DNA from: Planctomicrobium piriforme
Lineage (GTDB): Bacteria > Planctomycetota > Planctomycetia > Planctomycetales > Planctomycetaceae
Direction of reading: 5' to 3'
Length of the DNA: 64,000 bases
Assembly (NCBI RefSeq): GCF_900113665.1
Contig: NZ_FOQD01000004.1
Location: 62,001-126,000, forward strand
Part shown: positions 54,731-63,967 of the stretch, piece by piece
Layout of the letters: each line of letters starts with the position of its first letter
Numbering within the stretch: position 1 is the first letter of the stretch
Position numbers and translations under genes: made by a program
The notes under the pieces: model-generated
Told to the model about the DNA's origin: nothing
Seen by the model: only the letters and a program-made list of their open reading frames with translations
Database searches by the model: none

Positions 54731-57700
54731 TTAAGGAGCCGGACGAACCTGTTCGAACAAAAATGTGCCGAGCTTGTTGGAGATCACGATATCGAGGAGT
54801 CCGTCGCCGTTCACGTCGGCGACTTCGAATTGCGTACCGACGCCGCTGTTGTCGTCGACCTGATGTTTGATCCACTTCGGGCCGCTGGGAGACTTCTGGA
54901 GTTCAAACCAGCACAACACGGCAGGCTGGTCTTCACCAGGGTCGCGACCGTTGTGGGCCCAATAACGTCGGCCGGTCACAAAGTCGGGCTGGCCGTCGCC
55001 GTTGATATCCGCCAGCACCAGGGCGTGCGTTTGCGAGATCGAGTTATCGATCTGATGCGTCACCCAGTCAGCGTCGTCATCACCGGAAGAGGGAAGCTGC
55101 TCGTGCCACCAGATGCCAAAGCTGTGTGCGGACGACGAGAGAACATCATTCCGGCCATCGCCTGAGAAATCGTAGGCATACATCTGCGCACAGGGCTGTC
55201 CCAGCAGCGCCTGATGGAATTTCCAGGCGCTGGTCGACTTCACCGCAGGCTGTTCCCACCAGCCGAGCGTCGTCATGACGTCGGCACGGCCGTCGCCGTT
55301 CAAGTCGCCGCCGCCGAGACCATGCGAGAAGCGATCGGTGCCGGGCGCGCCGCTGGCCGAGATGGAGTTCATCTTCCACGGAGCCAGCGGGAACGACTGC
55401 GGGTTCGAGTATGCCATCACATTGTTCTCGACGCCGCTGATGAGCACTCGACGCCCGTTGCCCGCCAGATCCAGATATTGCGGGCTCTCGTTGTTGGTCA
55501 CGGAGATCATCAGCTGCTTCTGCCAGGTCGATATTTCTTCTGTCTTGGTAATGCCGGGGTTCTCGAACCAACTGGTCGCCGTCCCGGGGAACGAGACGGC
55601 GATCTGGTCGACCCAGCCGTCGTCGTCGAGATCCTGGGCGAAGTTCATGAAGGATTCGCTGTAGCCGTTGCGGTTGAACTCCGGCGGATCAGCCCGGAGC
55701 GGATGAGGCCGCCAGTTCTTCCCTTCAATGGCGGACTGTTCGTACCAGATGGCCCCAGCGGCGATATCGAGATCGCCGTCATTATCGAAGTCGGCAACGC
55801 AGCAGCCCTCGGAACGAAACAACGGGTCGAGAACCGTCTTCTTCCAGGTAATCGTTTTTCCCTCGCCTGAGATGGTCGACGTCGGCCAACTGAAGGGAGA
55901 AGAGCCTTTCTCTGCATAAGGGGGCAAGGGATTCAGCAGTTGCAGTTTGAGATCCTTGAGCCGCAACTCAGTCACTGCTTTCGCCGCCAATTGCAGGGCG
56001 ACAACACCTTTGCGCGGCCCTTGAGCATCGACGAAGTCGACGACACGTTGGCCGTTGAGCAGCACCTGTACCCGGCCCCCGACGGCCACGATTTCGCAGT
56101 TGTTCCAGTCGCCAGGACGAACGGCGTTGTCGAAGGCCTGATCGGTCAAAGTGCCGCGGCCTTCATCTTCGCACAGTTTCCCCCAGCGCTGAGGACCGAG
56201 GTCGACCTGATAGCCGCGCAGTTCGCCTGTCTCGGTCGGTGCTGTACGGAACAGAATGCCGGCGTTGGCGGCATCGCCTGTCAGTTTGAGCTGGCAGGTG
56301 AATCGGAAATCGCTGAGCAGCAAATCGCTGACGAGATCAACGGTGTGATCGAGCCCGTTAGAACGGCCAATCAGTTCGCCATTCTCAACCGTCCACAAGC
56401 CGGCGTCTGACTCGCGAGTCGTTTGCCAGCCGGTGAGTCCAACGCCGTCGAAGAATCGTGTGAGGACGTTTGGAGTCGCCAGAATCGGGGTCTGATTCGG
56501 ACCAGCCAGATAAGCGATCAACGAGCGGATCTCAAGAGGGGACAGCGTATTCAACATCCCGTCAGGCATCATCGATTTCTCGCTCTGCCGTCGGGCATCG
56601 ATCGTGTCTTTCGGAATTGTCACCAGTTCATTGGTTGTCTGCAGGACGATGGCGTTGGCGGTTTCTTCCTTCAGGATGCCCGTGACGACGCGACCGTCAT
56701 CCAGGGCGACGATGAGGGGCCGGTATTCCTGCGCCATCACCGCGCTGGGGTCGACGATGTTGGTCAACAGATAATTGAGGTTCGTACGGTTCGCGCCCGT
56801 GATGTCCGGGCCGACCTTGGCGCCGGTGCCGAAGAGGGTGTGACACTGCTGGCAAGTACGGGCGAAGATGTTGCGACCGAGTTCCCGGCTGGCCGGCGGG
56901 CCTTGCGGGTTCTCGATCATCGCAGTGAGTCGGGCGATCTGAGTATTGGCGTCTTCGCTGCTTTCACGCACCTGACCCCAGACCTTTTCGAGTAACTGGT
57001 TGACCTCTTTGGAGTCGAGATTCCGCAATTGACGCACCAGATCGGCGGACAGATCCGCTTTCGGAATCCGGTTGTCTTCAACCGCCTTGAGGAGTTCCGC
57101 CGCGTAAGTACTGCGGCTGGCAAGCGCATTCCTGGCGTCGGACTGTTCGGCGGGGGTGAAGGTCTTGTACGCGGCGATGACCGATTTCGAGATCTCGGGA
57201 TTATCGAGTCGAGCGAGCGCCTTCACGGCTTCGGCTCGCATCGAGCCTCCCTTGAGCAGTTGGGCGACGACGTCACCCAATAAAGGATCGCGATCCTCCA
57301 CAAGAAACGAGAACGCGATGCGGCGTTCAGTCAGCGGTCCGGCTTCATCGGTGACGATACGGCGCAGGTCTTCGGAAGCAAGCTGATTGCCAAACCTTGC
57401 CCCGAGCCCCAGTGTATAGAGGTAAACGTCAAAGTTACGGGACATCGCGCCGGATTCAACGAGAGACTTGTAGATCTCATTCCACCCGGCCGGTGGAGCG
57501 ATATCGCGCACGCCGGCCAATGCTCCCCGCATGCCTTTCAGGAACGTGAGCCGGGCTTCATCGCTGTCGGCTTTTGCCAGCCCGGCTTGCAGCAATGCCA
57601 GCGCATCTTCCGGTCGGCCGCTGCCAAGGCGGCGAATCATGAATTCACGCAGCAGCGGAATCGTTTCTCCAGCCAGCATGCCGAGCGCGAGTGCCCGTTG

Positions 57701-60112
57701 CGGGTCGACTTCGGCGAGCGGTTCCATCGCGTACCATTCCATCAGCGGCAGATTGTGATCTTTCGCATCTTCGTGATGCGCGACCAATTGCTGGAGAATG
57801 TTCCAGCGGTCGTTCATGGGGACGCGCTGTGCTGCGGCAGCGATGGCGAGACGGACGACTTGCGAGGGATCTTGCGCCGCCATCTGGATCAGTTGATGCT
57901 GCAACCAGCCTGGCACGCCTGCTTCCGGCACCGCTTCCGTCAGCAGACGAATACACCACCCGCGAACGTGGGGATCTTCGTTAGCCAGAAGCTGGTGGTA
58001 TTCAACTTCGCTTAGTTTGGCGAACAGGCCGGTGCTATACATCAGCCACAGCTTGCGGAGCATGGCGACAGAGTCATTCGGTTTGACTTCGCTAAGCGCC
58101 GGGAGATCGGCAAAGTTGGCATCTCCAACGACGGCACGTTCCTGCAGGATGCGCCGGGCATGGCGGACGTACCAGTCGTTCTCGGCGAAGATCGCGAGGT
58201 GAGCGAGTTCCGCATTCGTGAGCTTCTGCAGATCGACGGCAACCGGCTTCACATCACCGTAGCTGACGCGATAGATGCGGCCGTTGGAACGGTCGTGAAC
58301 TCCTTCTTCGTTGCGATGGCACTGTTCCTGATCGTACCAGTCGATGATCCAGACCTGACCATCCGGCGCAACGGCAAAGGCGATCATCTGCGACCATTTG
58401 TCGCCGGTGAGCAGGAAGTCGGGATTGCGGTCGCCGGCGTAACCTGAGCCTTCCGGAATCAGGTTATCCACGTTCACGCGGTTGCCGTGAATGTTGTGCA
58501 TGAAGAGTTTGCCTTCATACTCCTTGGGCCAGGCTCCCCCCTGATAGATCATCGCGCCGGCATGCGCATGGCCGCCCCCCACATCGTCAGATGACTTCCG
58601 GTCGCTCTGGTTCCACTGATTGCCCACATAGTGGCGATGTCGCGCGATGGTCTTGATGTCTTCATAGGTGTAGAGATTGAAGTGCGGGCCGGCCTGTCGT
58701 TGGTAGCGTCCGCCAGGAATCAAGTAGTACAGGTGCGGAATCACGCAGGCCGTGCAGAACGAGTCTCCATAACGGTTCCAGTCGAGCCCCCAGGGATTGC
58801 TGGTGCCGTGAATGAAGACTTCGAACTTCTGACGGATCGGGTGATAACGCCAGACGCCGGCGTTGATGGAAACCCGATCGGCCTCAGGGGTGCCTGGCTT
58901 GCCGACTTTGGAATGCGTGAAGACCCCGTGGCAACCGTAGAGCCAGCCGTCTGGTCCCCAGTTGAAGGCATTCAGCATCTCGTGCGTGTCTTGATAACCC
59001 CAGCCGTCGAGGACGACTTCGGCCCCGGTCGGGACATCTTTGGGAAATGCCAGATTCGCCTGCGGAGGTGCGACCGGATTGCCGGGTTCCTGGCCGTCAG
59101 GCACGTCGTTGTGATTGCGATCGGGGATGAAGAGCAGATAGGGCGCCGCTCCGACCCAGACGCCGCCAAAACCGATTTCCAGTCCGCTGACAAGATTCAG
59201 CCCTTCGATGAACACCGTGCGTTTGTCGAGAATGCCGTCGAGGTCGGTGTCTTCGAAGATCAGAATGCGGTCGCGGCCCTGACCTTCGGTGTCGCGCCTC
59301 GGATAGGCATAGGCCTCGGCGATCCACACGCGACCGCGATCATCGACGGCCATGGCAATCGGCTGGCGGACCAGCGGTTCGTGAGCGGCACACTGCACCT
59401 TGAACCCAGGCGGCACCTGCATCAGTCGGGCAGCTTCGTTGCCTGAGAGATTCTGATACGGATAGAGCTCGCTGCTGGGAGCCTGTTCCGCGAGGATCGG
59501 CTGTTCCTTGAACGCGGGCTTGTCGTTATAGAAGCGGAAGTCGTCAAAGTTGACGTGTCCCCAGCCGCCGCTGTGCTCGTCGACGATGCGGATGAAGATC
59601 TTCTGGCCTTTGTATTTTTCCAGATTCAGAACGACCGCACTCATCTCTTCTTCGGCATTGCCGAGAGCAGTGGCAATGATTTGGTTGTTTTCAGCCAGAA
59701 CGAGTTCGACACGGGTCTGCCGGTGGTTGCCGCCGCCGACCAGAAAGCTGCACCAGTTGGCGTCGACCTTGAACGGGACGGAAGAGAGTGTCCCCTGCGG
59801 CTGATCGCCCACCTTTTCAAACCCGCCGATCCAGTATTCGCCGGTGTGCAGACTCTGCTTGTTGGCCCCGTGCGGGCGTTTGGGATCGATTTTCCCTTTG
59901 AACGGCTGACCAGCGAAAGCATTGCCGGTCGCAGTCCAGTCCTGCAGAGTGCCGGACTCGAAATTCAGGTTGAGAGCACGACCGCTGTCGTCCTTGGGCA
60001 TCCAGCCAGACTGGTTGGTGGGCTCGTTGATTTTGTCGTCATCCGCAGCCTGTAGAATTCCACAGCACAAAGCGGGCAGGAGGATGACCAGACTGGCGAG
60101 CAAGCGAAGCAT
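54731..60112 (-). CDS. Giant secreted dehydrogenase-HEAT-cytochrome c-DUF1080-FG-GAP protein
   Basis: The 1793-residue protein starts at the ATG at 60112, giving a good signal peptide (MLRLLASLVILLPALCCGI). Domains: a carbohydrate-binding-like beta-sandwich (about 30-180; NLNFESGTLQDWTATGNAF); a PVC-type dehydrogenase propeller (about 215-600; IAMAVDDRGRVWIAEAYAYP, WGYQDTHEMLNAFNWGPDGW, VWIIDWYDQEQCHRNEEG); HEAT-like repeats (about 620-1070); cytochrome c with CQQCH at about 1087-1091; a DUF1080 domain (about 1217-1390; RFFDGVGLTGWQ, NAGILFRTAP); and FG-GAP/VCBS beta-propeller repeats (about 1415-1793; VADFDNDGDLDIAAGAIWY, GGGDLNGDGRADVMTTLGW). It is beside the DUF1080-ThuA gene. A dehydrogenase and a 3-keto-sugar hydrolase on one chain invites a 3-keto-glycan cleavage hypothesis. 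Confidence 0.92.
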   Translation of the reverse strand: MLRLLASLVILLPALCCGILQAADDDKINEPTNQSGWMPKDDSGRALNLNFESGTLQDWTATGNAFAGQPFKGKIDPKRPHGANKQSLHTGEYWIGGFEKVGDQPQGTLSSVPFKVDANWCSFLVGGGNHRQTRVELVLAENNQIIATALGNAEEEMSAVVLNLEKYKGQKIFIRIVDEHSGGWGHVNFDDFRFYNDKPAFKEQPILAEQAPSSELYPYQNLSGNEAARLMQVPPGFKVQCAAHEPLVRQPIAMAVDDRGRVWIAEAYAYPRRDTEGQGRDRILIFEDTDLDGILDKRTVFIEGLNLVSGLEIGFGGVWVGAAPYLLFIPDRNHNDVPDGQEPGNPVAPPQANLAFPKDVPTGAEVVLDGWGYQDTHEMLNAFNWGPDGWLYGCHGVFTHSKVGKPGTPEADRVSINAGVWRYHPIRQKFEVFIHGTSNPWGLDWNRYGDSFCTACVIPHLYYLIPGGRYQRQAGPHFNLYTYEDIKTIARHRHYVGNQWNQSDRKSSDDVGGGHAHAGAMIYQGGAWPKEYEGKLFMHNIHGNRVNVDNLIPEGSGYAGDRNPDFLLTGDKWSQMIAFAVAPDGQVWIIDWYDQEQCHRNEEGVHDRSNGRIYRVSYGDVKPVAVDLQKLTNAELAHLAIFAENDWYVRHARRILQERAVVGDANFADLPALSEVKPNDSVAMLRKLWLMYSTGLFAKLSEVEYHQLLANEDPHVRGWCIRLLTEAVPEAGVPGWLQHQLIQMAAQDPSQVVRLAIAAAAQRVPMNDRWNILQQLVAHHEDAKDHNLPLMEWYAMEPLAEVDPQRALALGMLAGETIPLLREFMIRRLGSGRPEDALALLQAGLAKADSDEARLTFLKGMRGALAGVRDIAPPAGWNEIYKSLVESGAMSRNFDVYLYTLGLGARFGNQLASEDLRRIVTDEAGPLTERRIAFSFLVEDRDPLLGDVVAQLLKGGSMRAEAVKALARLDNPEISKSVIAAYKTFTPAEQSDARNALASRSTYAAELLKAVEDNRIPKADLSADLVRQLRNLDSKEVNQLLEKVWGQVRESSEDANTQIARLTAMIENPQGPPASRELGRNIFARTCQQCHTLFGTGAKVGPDITGANRTNLNYLLTNIVDPSAVMAQEYRPLIVALDDGRVVTGILKEETANAIVLQTTNELVTIPKDTIDARRQSEKSMMPDGMLNTLSPLEIRSLIAYLAGPNQTPILATPNVLTRFFDGVGLTGWQTTRESDAGLWTVENGELIGRSNGLDHTVDLVSDLLLSDFRFTCQLKLTGDAANAGILFRTAPTETGELRGYQVDLGPQRWGKLCEDEGRGTLTDQAFDNAVRPGDWNNCEIVAVGGRVQVLLNGQRVVDFVDAQGPRKGVVALQLAAKAVTELRLKDLKLQLLNPLPPYAEKGSSPFSWPTSTISGEGKTITWKKTVLDPLFRSEGCCVADFDNDGDLDIAAGAIWYEQSAIEGKNWRPHPLRADPPEFNRNGYSESFMNFAQDLDDDGWVDQIAVSFPGTATSWFENPGITKTEEISTWQKQLMISVTNNESPQYLDLAGNGRRVLISGVENNVMAYSNPQSFPLAPWKMNSISASGAPGTDRFSHGLGGGDLNGDGRADVMTTLGWWEQPAVKSTSAWKFHQALLGQPCAQMYAYDFSGDGRNDVLSSSAHSFGIWWHEQLPSSGDDDADWVTHQIDNSISQTHALVLADINGDGQPDFVTGRRYWAHNGRDPGEDQPAVLCWFELQKSPSGPKWIKHQVDDNSGVGTQFEVADVNGDGLLDIVISNKLGTFLFEQVRPAP

Positions 60113-60219
60113 AGATGAGTCTTTCAGGAGGAATCGCAACTCTTGCCATCTTCGCGGTTTCATGGATCAACGACAAGCGATGGGAGTGCCGAGACCGCGA
60201 TTGTCCTGGCGACATGAAA

Positions 60220-60299
60220 ATTGTCCCGGACGCTCAGTTGTGACCTGGAATCCCGAAGCTCGATTTTCGGAGCAGTGACGATTCAGCGTCCGGGACAAT
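60220..60299 (+). repeat. 80-bp inverted-repeat element ATTGTCCCGGACGCT, copy 3
   Basis: Ends ATTGTCCCGGACGCT and AGCGTCCGGGACAAT are exact complements. The interior (GACCTGGAATCCCGAAGCTC..) matches the copy at 63463 and the reverse complement of copy 1 at 26358. It ends 3 bases before the stop codon of the gene at 60303, so it would lie at the 3' end of that transcript. Confidence 0.92.
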
Positions 60300-60302
60300 G
60301 GA

Positions 60303-61121
60303 TCACGCCGCGCGGGCGGAACTCAGCGGGGCGATGATCGAGATCGAGATTTCGACGGCGGCCGGAGAGGTTGCATCCCCCCGGCGGCGGACGCTCAGAC
60401 GCCCGCCATAGGGTTGCAGCACATCGAACTCCGCGGCGAACGTGTCGGAGTCATCGCACTCGCAGTCCGCCTGCGGTCGACGAACAAAGGCCGGCGTGAA
60501 CGGCACATGGACATAAGCGTGCCGTTGACCGGTGATGAAGTCGACCGTGACCGAACCGTCCAGGCGTTCTTCAGAGCGCTTGCGAGATCGGGTCCAGGCG
60601 TGCACGATCTGGCCGGATTCGTCGTCGAGTTCAGAGGGCTCGAGGTCTTCGAATTCCTCGTCGCTGATCTCGGCCTCTTCCACTACATCCTGAGCCTGCA
60701 GTTCAGCGAATTGCAGCGTCTCTTTTACGACATCGACGACAAGTGGCGTCTCAGTCGGAACAGCGGCTTCTGCCTGCACCACCGACTGCGGAACCCGTAA
60801 GATTGCACAGGCCGCCAACAGCATGCCGGCGAGGACGGCAGTGAAGGCCAGGCCGGAGCCGATTTCCGTCTGTTGCCCAGCCACAACCGAGACTCCGCCC
60901 ATCACGAGCAGGGCCAGCGGAATGAGGATGAAGGGGGATTGCAGCGAGGCGAGCGCCGGCCGGCAGTAGAACACAGAGACCAGTAAGGAACAGGCCGCAA
61001 ACGCGAGCAGCGCATTCGTCCCCTGGACGCTGCCCAAAAGTTGGCAGAGAGAGAGAGCCAGCCCGCCGCCAAGTGCAGCGAGGAGCGCAAGCTGCAGTTT
61101 GTTCAGACGATGAAGCGGCAC
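60303..61121 (-). CDS. Membrane protein of unknown function, acidic linker and C-terminal domain
   Basis: The 272-residue protein starts at a GTG at 61121. Three or four membrane helices occupy about 10-110 (LALLAALGGGLALSLCQLLG, ALLAFAACSLLVSVFYC, FILIPLALLVMGGVSVVAG, FTAVLAGMLLAACAIL). An acidic linker (about 130-170; EEAEISDEEFEDLEPSELDDE) follows, then a soluble beta-rich domain with AYVHVPFTPAFV and CECDDSDTFAAEFDVLQPYGGRLSVRRRG. Family unknown. It is downstream of an FHA-domain gene on the same strand and could be its membrane partner. Confidence 0.75.
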   Translation of the reverse strand: MPLHRLNKLQLALLAALGGGLALSLCQLLGSVQGTNALLAFAACSLLVSVFYCRPALASLQSPFILIPLALLVMGGVSVVAGQQTEIGSGLAFTAVLAGMLLAACAILRVPQSVVQAEAAVPTETPLVVDVVKETLQFAELQAQDVVEEAEISDEEFEDLEPSELDDESGQIVHAWTRSRKRSEERLDGSVTVDFITGQRHAYVHVPFTPAFVRRPQADCECDDSDTFAAEFDVLQPYGGRLSVRRRGDATSPAAVEISISIIAPLSSARAA

Positions 61122-61204
61122 GATGGTTCCCGGGGTTCCAGCAATGGCCGCAGACTATGCCAGACCCGCCGTTTACGGCAATTGCAGTTCGCCCCAAGTG
61201 TCGC

Positions 61205-61786
61205 TCAGGCACTTTTGCGCAGGGGAGCCCGCTGCTGCTGGTCGAGTTCGGCTTCAAGCTGAGCCATCAACTCGAGTTGCGACAGCGATAAATCTCCGGA
61301 ATCGTCTGCAGTGGCACTGCCGGATCGGACTGCAGCATCCAGCAGGGCCGCGGCCCCGTGATTACGGCCTTTTGCCAGCTGCTGCAGGCTTTCGAGTTCG
61401 TCCGCCAGCAGCTTCAGGAGTTCGAGAGCCGTCGCTGGTGCGGCGGATTCCGCAACCGGAACGGCCTGTTCGACGGCACGGCGGTCGATCGAGAACGTAA
61501 AATCCGCGATCTGGATGACATCGCCCCGGCGGAGTTCGCTTTCGCGAATGCGCTGCCCGTTGACGATCAGCGGCGGGTCGGCGACGACGGCGTCGATCCA
61601 GAGATGATCGTCTTCCTGTATGATGATGCTGTGCAGCATCGGCATCTGGCCGCCCAGCTGGAGCTGGCAGTTGCTGCCGGCGCCGATCAGAAAGCGCTCG
61701 CCGTCAATCGGCCGCTGCGGATAGCGGGAACGACCCCGTTCGATGACCAGCAGGTAGCCGGAACCGGTGGAAGCAGAGGATTCCAT
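61205..61786 (-). CDS. FHA-domain protein
   Basis: The 193-residue protein has an N-terminal forkhead-associated domain (about 10-105; RFLIGAGSNCQLQLGG, IDGERFLIG with the Gly-x-x-x-N-like strand-loop, LHSIIIQEDDHLWIDAV, PLIVNGQRIRESELRRGDVI). The usual Ser/His residues of the phosphothreonine site appear only partly (PMLHSIIIQ). FHA domains bind phosphothreonine and pair with Ser/Thr kinases. The C-terminal part is helical (ALELLKLLADELESLQQLAK, LSLSQLELMAQLEAELDQQQ). The gene is 83 bases upstream of the membrane protein gene, in the same direction. Confidence 0.8.
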   Translation of the reverse strand: MESSASTGSGYLLVIERGRSRYPQRPIDGERFLIGAGSNCQLQLGGQMPMLHSIIIQEDDHLWIDAVVADPPLIVNGQRIRESELRRGDVIQIADFTFSIDRRAVEQAVPVAESAAPATALELLKLLADELESLQQLAKGRNHGAAALLDAAVRSGSATADDSGDLSLSQLELMAQLEAELDQQQRAPLRKSA

Positions 61787-62033
61787 GGCACATCCTTGTC
61801 ACTCTCGGGCAGGCCGGGCCGCCTCGCAGCGGAATCAGCCATACGCCTTTCAGTCGTCCTGACAGCGCGGCGGCATCGCCTCTGACAAGAGAGGGCGCCT
61901 CGCAGTGTACCCATCGGCAGAAACGGCGCGTGAATTGACGGCAATCCCGCTGTTCTCTGGCGGATTCACTAATCCGCAAGCCCGGTTGCAACCGGGCCGG
62001 GACATTCGTCGAAAGGCCCCATTCCGCCCCAGG

Positions 62034-62279
62034 TTATCCACGCGGCAACGCAACGGCATACATCATGGTCACCCCGCCGACCCCCATGAACGTGAAGGGG
62101 AGCCATTCGGGCGGGCGAAGATGCCGCCGGCCAGCCTGATCGGCCTGCGTCACCGCCTGCAGAACGACGTTCTCCGCTCCCGAAACCCGTTGAGACAGTT
62201 GCAGGTCGTCGACAAACAGCAACCCGGCGCCGCAGAGGACCAGATAGAGTCCGACGGTCAGAAACGCAGCTCGAAACAT
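62034..62279 (-). CDS. Small membrane protein of unknown function
   Basis: The roughly 81-residue protein starts at the ATG at 62279, after an upstream alternative at 62312. It has two hydrophobic segments: AAFLTVGLYLVLCGAGLLFV near the N-terminus and FTFMGVGGVTMMYAVAL near the C-terminus. No family recognised. Codon use is normal for the window. Confidence 0.55.
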   Translation of the reverse strand: MFRAAFLTVGLYLVLCGAGLLFVDDLQLSQRVSGAENVVLQAVTQADQAGRRHLRPPEWLPFTFMGVGGVTMMYAVALPRG

Positions 62280-62408
62280 GGCCAGCACCCCGCACTTGCG
62301 ACATCCGCACAATAGACGTTCTTCTCAATCGGCAATTTCTGCAGGTGGCTGCAGAGTCGTTGAGAATTGCCGTGAGGAGCGGCGGTATCGATTGCCCGGA
62401 CGAAACCC

Positions 62409-62438
62409 GGCGAGCGGGGGACGTCAGTCCCCTGTTTC
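62409..62438. repeat. GGCGAGCGGGGGACGTCAGTCCCC motif, copy 2
   Basis: It matches 45894-45923 over 30 bases with one substitution. The core GGGGAC-GTCA-GTCCCC forms a perfect 6-bp stem. It begins a cluster of hairpins running to 62545. Confidence 0.85.
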
Positions 62439-62468
62439 AGATTCTTGCCACAAAGCCCAAAGCAGCCT

Positions 62469-62493
62469 CGTTCCCAGGCTCCGCCTGGGAACG
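62469..62493. repeat. CGTTCCCAGGC-tcc-GCCTGGGAACG hairpin
   Basis: The 11-bp arms are perfectly complementary around a 3-base loop. Similar hairpins are widespread in planctomycetes and cyanobacteria, from general knowledge. It is 30 bases upstream of the next hairpin. Confidence 0.85.
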
Positions 62494-62521
62494 CTCACAG
62501 AGTTGGAAGCTCTAGCATTGC

Positions 62522-62545
62522 GTTTCGAAGCAGGAGCTTCGAAAC
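62522..62545. repeat. GAAGC-AGGA-GCTTC hairpin, copy 2
   Basis: GTTTCGAAGC pairs with GCTTCGAAAC around AGGA. Compared with 33620 the core and loop are conserved while both outer arms have changed together, so the stem itself is conserved. It ends 15 bases from the dapF stop codon. Confidence 0.9.
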
Positions 62546-62560
62546 GAGATCGCACAGGCC

Positions 62561-63394
62561 TTACCCCGTCCAGTCCCCGCTGAAGACTTCAACCGCTGGG
62601 CCGGTCATGTAGACTTCGTCGGATTCGGCCCATTCCAGCGTCAGATCGCCGCCGGGGAGATGGCAGAGCACCTTTCTCCCGGTCAGGCCATTGAGCGCCG
62701 CCGCCACTGCCGCGGCGCAGGCACCGGTGCCGCAGGCCTGCGTTTCACCGCTCCCCCGTTCCCACACCCGCATCTGAATTTCGGTCGGGGAGATCACCTT
62801 CACGAACTCGGCATTCACGCGGCGCGGAAAGGCGGCATGCGTTTCGACCTTGGGGCCGACTCCCAGCACCCAGTCGTCGTTGACTTCGTCGACAAAGGTG
62901 ATGCAGTGCGGGTTGCCCATCGAAATCGCCGAGACCTGGATCGTCCGCCCGGCGACTTCCAGAGGGACCATCAACGGAGGAGTGCCGGCCAGCGTGGTGG
63001 GAATTTTGGCGGCTTCGAGGATTGGTTCACCCATGTTGACCCGCACCTGCGTCACGACGCCGTTCTCGGGGAACACCTGCAGCGTGAGGACGCCCCGGCC
63101 GGTCTCGATCTTCAGTTCCGTCTTACGGGCGATGCCGTGGTCGTAGACGTACTTGGCGACGCAGCGGACGCCGTTGCCGCACATTTCCGATTCGCTGCCG
63201 TCGGCGTTGTACATCCGCATCCTGGCGTCAGCCCGTTCTGACGGACAGATGAGAATCAGGCCGTCTCCGCCGACGCCGGTGTGACGATCACTGATCTTGC
63301 GAGCCAGCTCCGCGACATCGCCTTCGATCTTCTCTGAAAAGGCGTTGACGTAAACGTAATCGTTCCCGGCTCCGTGCATCTTGGTGAAACGCAT
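62561..63394 (-). CDS. dapF: Diaminopimelate epimerase
   Basis: The 277-residue enzyme converts LL- to meso-diaminopimelate for lysine and peptidoglycan synthesis. It starts at the ATG at 63394 (MRFTKMHGAGNDYVYVNAF). The two catalytic cysteines lie in NADGSESEMCGNGVRCVAKYV and ETQACGTGACAAAVAAAL. Other family segments are VGGDGLILICPSERADARMR and FVDEVNDDW. The longer frame to 63451 is noncoding. The gene stands alone among unrelated neighbours. Its presence supports a DAP-type peptidoglycan, as now accepted for planctomycetes. Confidence 0.97.
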   Translation of the reverse strand: MRFTKMHGAGNDYVYVNAFSEKIEGDVAELARKISDRHTGVGGDGLILICPSERADARMRMYNADGSESEMCGNGVRCVAKYVYDHGIARKTELKIETGRGVLTLQVFPENGVVTQVRVNMGEPILEAAKIPTTLAGTPPLMVPLEVAGRTIQVSAISMGNPHCITFVDEVNDDWVLGVGPKVETHAAFPRRVNAEFVKVISPTEIQMRVWERGSGETQACGTGACAAAVAAALNGLTGRKVLCHLPGGDLTLEWAESDEVYMTGPAVEVFSGDWTG

Positions 63395-63462
63395 TGCTGC
63401 TGCCTTTATCGCTGTTTTGTCCGTTCCGAATCGGAAGCAGTATTGTTGCAAAAGTCGAGTGA

Positions 63463-63543
63463 ATTGTCCCGGACGCTCAACTCCAACCTGAAATATCCGG
63501 GGTTCAATTTTCGGGACGGCGACGATTCAGCGTCCGGGACAAT
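63463..63543 (+). repeat. 81-bp inverted-repeat element ATTGTCCCGGACGCT, copy 4
   Basis: Ends ATTGTCCCGGACGCT and AGCGTCCGGGACAAT are exact complements. The interior resembles copy 3 in the same orientation (AATTTTCGG and GACGATTC shared). It lies 40 bases beyond the stop codon of the gene at 63584, upstream of dapF, between two minus-strand genes. Confidence 0.92.
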
Positions 63544-63583
63544 TTCATATGCGCCTTCCAACGGTGAATACGAACACCCTCGA

Positions 63584-63967
63584 TCAAATCGGTCTTGTCA
63601 GCCAATCGAGAGGAATATTGAGTTCACGGGAAAAGGTTTTTCGATTTTCAGACTCAATGGAAATCTGGCCGGCCAAACATCGTTTCAACTCTTCAGACAA
63701 AACACCCAACGGCTGACATCCAAAAATCACTCGCGGATGTCGGTTCGGAAGGAAGAGCACTGAGGTGGAGGAGACAGTTTTCAGGTTCAGGCGTTGGAGC
63801 AGTTCCCAATTTTCTTTGTTGTCGGTCTCGCATGAAAAGAACCGAACACGCCACTCGAATTCGGGCATCAATTGCTGGATTGTTCGATCCAATACAGGAT
63901 CATTGCCGTCCCAATCCGCCCAGAAGTGAACAAACAGCGCCGAATTGAATCTCAGGATCTCGGCCAT
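63584..63967 (-). CDS. Thioredoxin-fold protein lacking the redox cysteines
   Basis: The 127-residue protein (possibly longer: the frame stays open to the window edge at 64000) reads ALFVHFWADWDGNDPVLDRT, the exact position of the thioredoxin FWAxWCGPC segment. Here the CGPC is replaced by DGND, so no disulfide exchange is possible. The cis-Pro position (normally x-P-T) reads SSTSVLFL and is also lost. Overall helix and strand order (VRFFSCETDNKENWELLQRL) still resembles thioredoxin. It may be a binding or structural relative. Downstream lies the ATTGTCCCGGACGCT element. Confidence 0.7.
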   Translation of the reverse strand: MAEILRFNSALFVHFWADWDGNDPVLDRTIQQLMPEFEWRVRFFSCETDNKENWELLQRLNLKTVSSTSVLFLPNRHPRVIFGCQPLGVLSEELKRCLAGQISIESENRKTFSRELNIPLDWLTRPI

